Shown here: piece after piece, positions 7,134-8,719 of the stretch
How positions within the stretch are numbered: position 1 is the stretch's first letter
Layout: each line of letters opens with the position of its first letter
Source: Alcaligenaceae bacterium
GTDB taxonomy: Bacteria > Pseudomonadota > Gammaproteobacteria > Burkholderiales > Burkholderiaceae_B
Assembly: GCA_012511095.1 (NCBI GenBank)
Contig: JAAZGT010000080.1
Location: 1-8,719, forward strand
Direction of reading: 5' to 3'
DNA: 8,719 nt
Notes under the pieces: generated by a model
The model's input: the letters and a program-made list of their open reading frames with translations, nothing else
Told to the model about the DNA's origin: nothing
Database searches by the model: none
Position numbers and translations under genes: made by a program

Positions 7134-7149
7134 TGTCTATATGTAGTAT
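7134..7149 (-). promoter_or_regulatory. NrdR box 2 (over the -10 and start site)
   Basis: The core CTATATGTAG (7137-7146 on the plus strand) differs from the perfect palindrome at one position but fits the NrdR consensus. It overlaps the end of the proposed -10 box and the likely transcription start, so a bound NrdR would block polymerase. The 31-bp spacing to box 1 is the spacing typical of NrdR box pairs. Confidence 0.85.
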
Positions 7150-7176
7150 TAAAAGACATTACGTAATCAAAATCAA
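7148..7176 (-). promoter_or_regulatory. Sigma70-type promoter of the nrdA-nrdB-yfaE operon
   Basis: On the minus strand, TTGATT (7171-7176, four of six -35 matches) is followed after exactly 17 bp by TTTAAT (7148-7153, five of six -10 matches). Transcription would start near 7141. The placement relative to NrdR box 2 is what is expected of a repressed nrd promoter, which supports the call. Weaker alternative pairings exist in this AT-rich stretch. Confidence 0.55.
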
Positions 7177-7232
7177 GTCAATCAGTTCTTTAAAAAAAGA
7201 AGCTTATTTTCTATTGACTTTTACAAAGTTTT

Positions 7233-7273
7233 GCGAGTTGAGACAAAGGCTATGAACTACGCCCTTAACTCGC
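7233..7273 (-). terminator. Hairpin after dusA, possible terminator
   Basis: GCGAGTTGAG (7233-7242) pairs with CTTAACTCGC (7264-7273), ten pairs with one G-U wobble, and GGC/GCC (7248-7250, 7261-7263) can add an inner stem. It lies 19 bases beyond the dusA stop and before the nrd promoter, where a terminator is expected. The minus-strand sequence after the stem is AAAACTTTG, not a T-run, so it may be a factor-dependent end or a stability structure. Confidence 0.4.
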
Positions 7274-7282
7274 TGATTTTAA

Positions 7283-7306
7283 TTTATTGAGTTAATTCTC
7301 AATAAA
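7283..7306 (-). terminator. AT-rich hairpin spanning the dusA stop codon
   Basis: Perfect 9-bp inverted repeat TTTATTGAG / CTCAATAAA with a six-base loop (TTAATT) that contains the TAA stop of dusA. The stem is AT-rich and lacks a following T-run, so it is a weak terminator at best; it may act together with the hairpin at 7233-7273 to end the dusA transcript or protect its 3' end. Confidence 0.35.
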
Positions 7307-8332
7307 ATTTTGTGATGAGCTTTTAAAGATATCGTACGTCTGAAGCAACAATGCAGGATCGCCTTTTTTAAGCTGTTGTGCATCAGATAAAGTGCGTCGC
7401 CATAACCTGGCGCCTTTTTGACCGTTAAATAAACCCAACAAGGGTCTAAAGACAAATCGTAAAGGAATATCTTGTTGAATTTGTTTAATCGCGTAATTAT
7501 AAACGGCCTGAATTAGCTCGTCTACACTAAGGTGCTCTACCTGCGGCCAAAGTAATTGACTAATTTCACCAATACGGTACGGCTCGTGCCAAGCAGCGCG
7601 ACCTATCATAATACCCCCAAATACTTGAGCTTGCTCGTACATTTGTGAGACCTCGGTTAGACCGCCATTTAAAATAAATAAAGCGTCTGGAAAGTCTTTT
7701 TGAAGTTGTGCAACCCAGCCATAACGTAAAGGCGGTATCTCACGATTATCTTTAGGGGATAAGCCTTTTAAGACCGCATTGCGCGCATGTGCAATAAACA
7801 CACGGTTATCGCTTTTATGTATCAGCGTACCAACGAAATCACGCACAAAACCGTAATCTTCGCTATAGTCTAAACCAAGACGATGCTTAACTGTTACAGG
7901 TATGGAGACCGCATCTTGCATTGCCTTGAGGCAATCTGCGACTAAGTCTACCTCTGCCATAAGGCAGGCACCAAAGGCGCCCTTTTGAACCCGCTCAGAG
8001 GGACAACCACAATTAAGATTAATTTCATCGTAGCCCCATTCCTCTCCTAGCTTAGCACAACGCGCCAAATCCCCAACCTCGCTACCGCCCAGCTGCAAAG
8101 CGACGGGATGCTCTTCCTCGTTGTATTGTAAGTGACGCTTAACATCACCATAAATCAAAGCACCTGTGGTTACCATCTCTGTATAGACAAGGGCCTTGGG
8201 GGCTAATAAACGATAAAAGTAACGGGCGTGCCTATCACTCACATCTAACATGGGAGCAATTGATAAGCGCCAAGGTTGATCTGCAGACTCATAGATCGAT
8301 GAGGCTGTTAATGTTTTTTGCAATTCGCTCAT
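7292..8332 (-). CDS. dusA: tRNA-dihydrouridine(20/20a) synthase DusA
   Basis: FMN enzyme that uses NADPH to reduce uridine 20 and 20a in the tRNA D-loop to dihydrouridine. The 346 residues form a TIM barrel followed by a helical tRNA-binding domain (from about 265). Diagnostic motifs: APMLDVSDRHARYFYR at 26-41 (FMN binding), ALQLGGSE at 78-85, EINLNCGCPSERVQKGAFGACLM at 103-125 with the catalytic Cys110, VTVKHRLG at 146-153 (Lys149 and His150), AHARNAVLKGLSPKDNREIPPL at 181-202, and phosphate-binding NGG (222-224) and GR (244-245). The GLSPKENREIPPL-type motif and FGACLM mark DusA rather than DusB or DusC. One change from the common form is Cys108 where most have Val (N-V-GCPS). The ATG lies six bases after the stop of the CBS-domain gene with no evident ribosome site, which suggests coupled translation. 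Confidence 0.95.
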   Translation of the reverse strand: MSELQKTLTASSIYESADQPWRLSIAPMLDVSDRHARYFYRLLAPKALVYTEMVTTGALIYGDVKRHLQYNEEEHPVALQLGGSEVGDLARCAKLGEEWGYDEINLNCGCPSERVQKGAFGACLMAEVDLVADCLKAMQDAVSIPVTVKHRLGLDYSEDYGFVRDFVGTLIHKSDNRVFIAHARNAVLKGLSPKDNREIPPLRYGWVAQLQKDFPDALFILNGGLTEVSQMYEQAQVFGGIMIGRAAWHEPYRIGEISQLLWPQVEHLSVDELIQAVYNYAIKQIQQDIPLRFVFRPLLGLFNGQKGARLWRRTLSDAQQLKKGDPALLLQTYDIFKSSSQNFIEN

Positions 8333-8338
8333 TAATGA

Positions 8339-8719
8339 TTAGCTACGCATAAAGGGGTTCATTTTAACTTCGCTGGATTTATCGATGGACTTTTTAATTT
8401 CGCTATAACGTCTAAGCACATCTGATTTATAAACCACACCGATTAAATGAGGTGGTTCCGCAAAGTCCAATACGGGTAAGCGTTCGCCGTTAAAGTCGAC
8501 GAACTTGTCTTGTACTTCATCTAGGGTCATACGAAGATGTAGAGGTTCTAGGTAGGTTCTAGAAATGAGCTGAGCCGGTATAGGCTCATCGAGATTTAGA
8601 ACACCTAATAGGCTGCGCGTAATGTCGGTATGTGCCAGTACGCCCATAAACTCATTTTGCTCATTGACCACATAAAGATAGCGCACATTTAACTCGGTGA
8701 AAAGATCAACCACATCACG
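8339..8719 (-). CDS. C-terminal CBS-domain pair, probably of a CLC-type chloride transporter (5' end outside window)
   Basis: The frame is open from the right edge to the TAA at 8339-8341, giving the last 126 residues of a longer protein; the GTG at 8713 is internal, since the frame continues upstream and begins mid-domain. Two CBS motifs are visible: RDVVDLFTELNVRYLYVVNEQNEFMGVLAHTDITRSLL, and then MTLDEVQDKFVDFNGERLPVLDFAEPPHLIGVVYKSDVLRRY. Both show the usual pattern of a beta strand with hydrophobic VV, a G-V/L strand and a following helix with Asp. CBS pairs bind adenine nucleotides and regulate an attached enzyme or transporter. The LYVVNE-x-FMGV form and the short terminal tail resemble the cytoplasmic end of CBS-containing bacterial CLC chloride channels, but the membrane part is not in the window, so another CBS-fused protein is possible. 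It is probably co-transcribed with dusA. Confidence 0.7.
   Translation of the reverse strand, partial: RDVVDLFTELNVRYLYVVNEQNEFMGVLAHTDITRSLLGVLNLDEPIPAQLISRTYLEPLHLRMTLDEVQDKFVDFNGERLPVLDFAEPPHLIGVVYKSDVLRRYSEIKKSIDKSSEVKMNPFMRS

Larger units (their letters stand above)
7040..7141 (-). promoter_or_regulatory. nrdA 5' leader with two competing hairpins
   Basis: If transcription starts near 7141, the untranslated leader is about 100 bases. Hairpin 1 pairs GGCTTTTTGG (7097-7106) with CCAAAAAGCC (7059-7068), a perfect 10-bp stem with a 28-base loop that can partly pair further. Hairpin 2 pairs AGCCC (7058-7062) with GGGCT (7044-7048), and its 3' arm covers part of the AAGGG ribosome site at 7046-7050. 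The two share bases 7059-7062, so only one can form at a time: hairpin 1 frees the ribosome site and hairpin 2 masks it. No known riboswitch class is recognised. Pairing is read from sequence; regulation is inferred. Confidence 0.45.

Noticed and set aside
8339..8713. Complete 124-residue CBS protein starting at the GTG at 8713
   Set aside because: The frame continues to the window edge and the start would fall inside the first CBS motif, so this is the end of a longer gene.

Overview
The window looks like ordinary chromosomal DNA from an AT-rich gammaproteobacterium (GC about 40 percent by eye). The main evidence is a class Ia ribonucleotide reductase whose two subunits are collinear with E. 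coli NrdA and NrdB to within one or two residues, followed by a YfaE-type ferredoxin. The SelO, DUF2069, DusA and YihY families point the same way. I cannot resolve the family or genus. No mobile element, CRISPR array, tRNA or rRNA is visible.

Layout. The left part (1-1763) is a minus-strand pair: selO, cut by the left edge and so missing its C-terminus, preceded by a small DUF2069 membrane protein gene. A 124-bp divergent promoter region separates these from a plus-strand yihY-like gene (1888-3156), a long version of this membrane protein family. A strong hairpin (3175-3202) lies between yihY and the convergent genes to its right and probably terminates both.

The centre (3227-7039) is the minus-strand operon nrdA-nrdB-yfaE. 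NrdA (R1) and NrdB (R2) form the aerobic ribonucleotide reductase that makes dNDPs, and the ferredoxin supplies electrons to build and repair the R2 diiron-tyrosyl radical. nrdB and yfaE overlap by 4 bp. A perfect 12-bp hairpin lies between nrdA and nrdB. Upstream of nrdA is a good sigma70-type promoter together with two NrdR boxes spaced exactly 31 bp apart, so NrdR repression is very likely. The transcribed leader can form two mutually exclusive hairpins, one of which covers the nrdA Shine-Dalgarno. This is the most interesting unexplained structure in the window.

The right part (7292-8719) is a minus-strand pair: the C-terminal CBS-domain end of a larger protein, probably a CLC-type chloride transporter, cut by the right edge, and dusA six bases after it. 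Hairpins after dusA separate it from the nrd promoter. Overall the window is housekeeping DNA. I found no convincing new multi-gene system; the novelty lies in the non-coding control regions around nrdAB.
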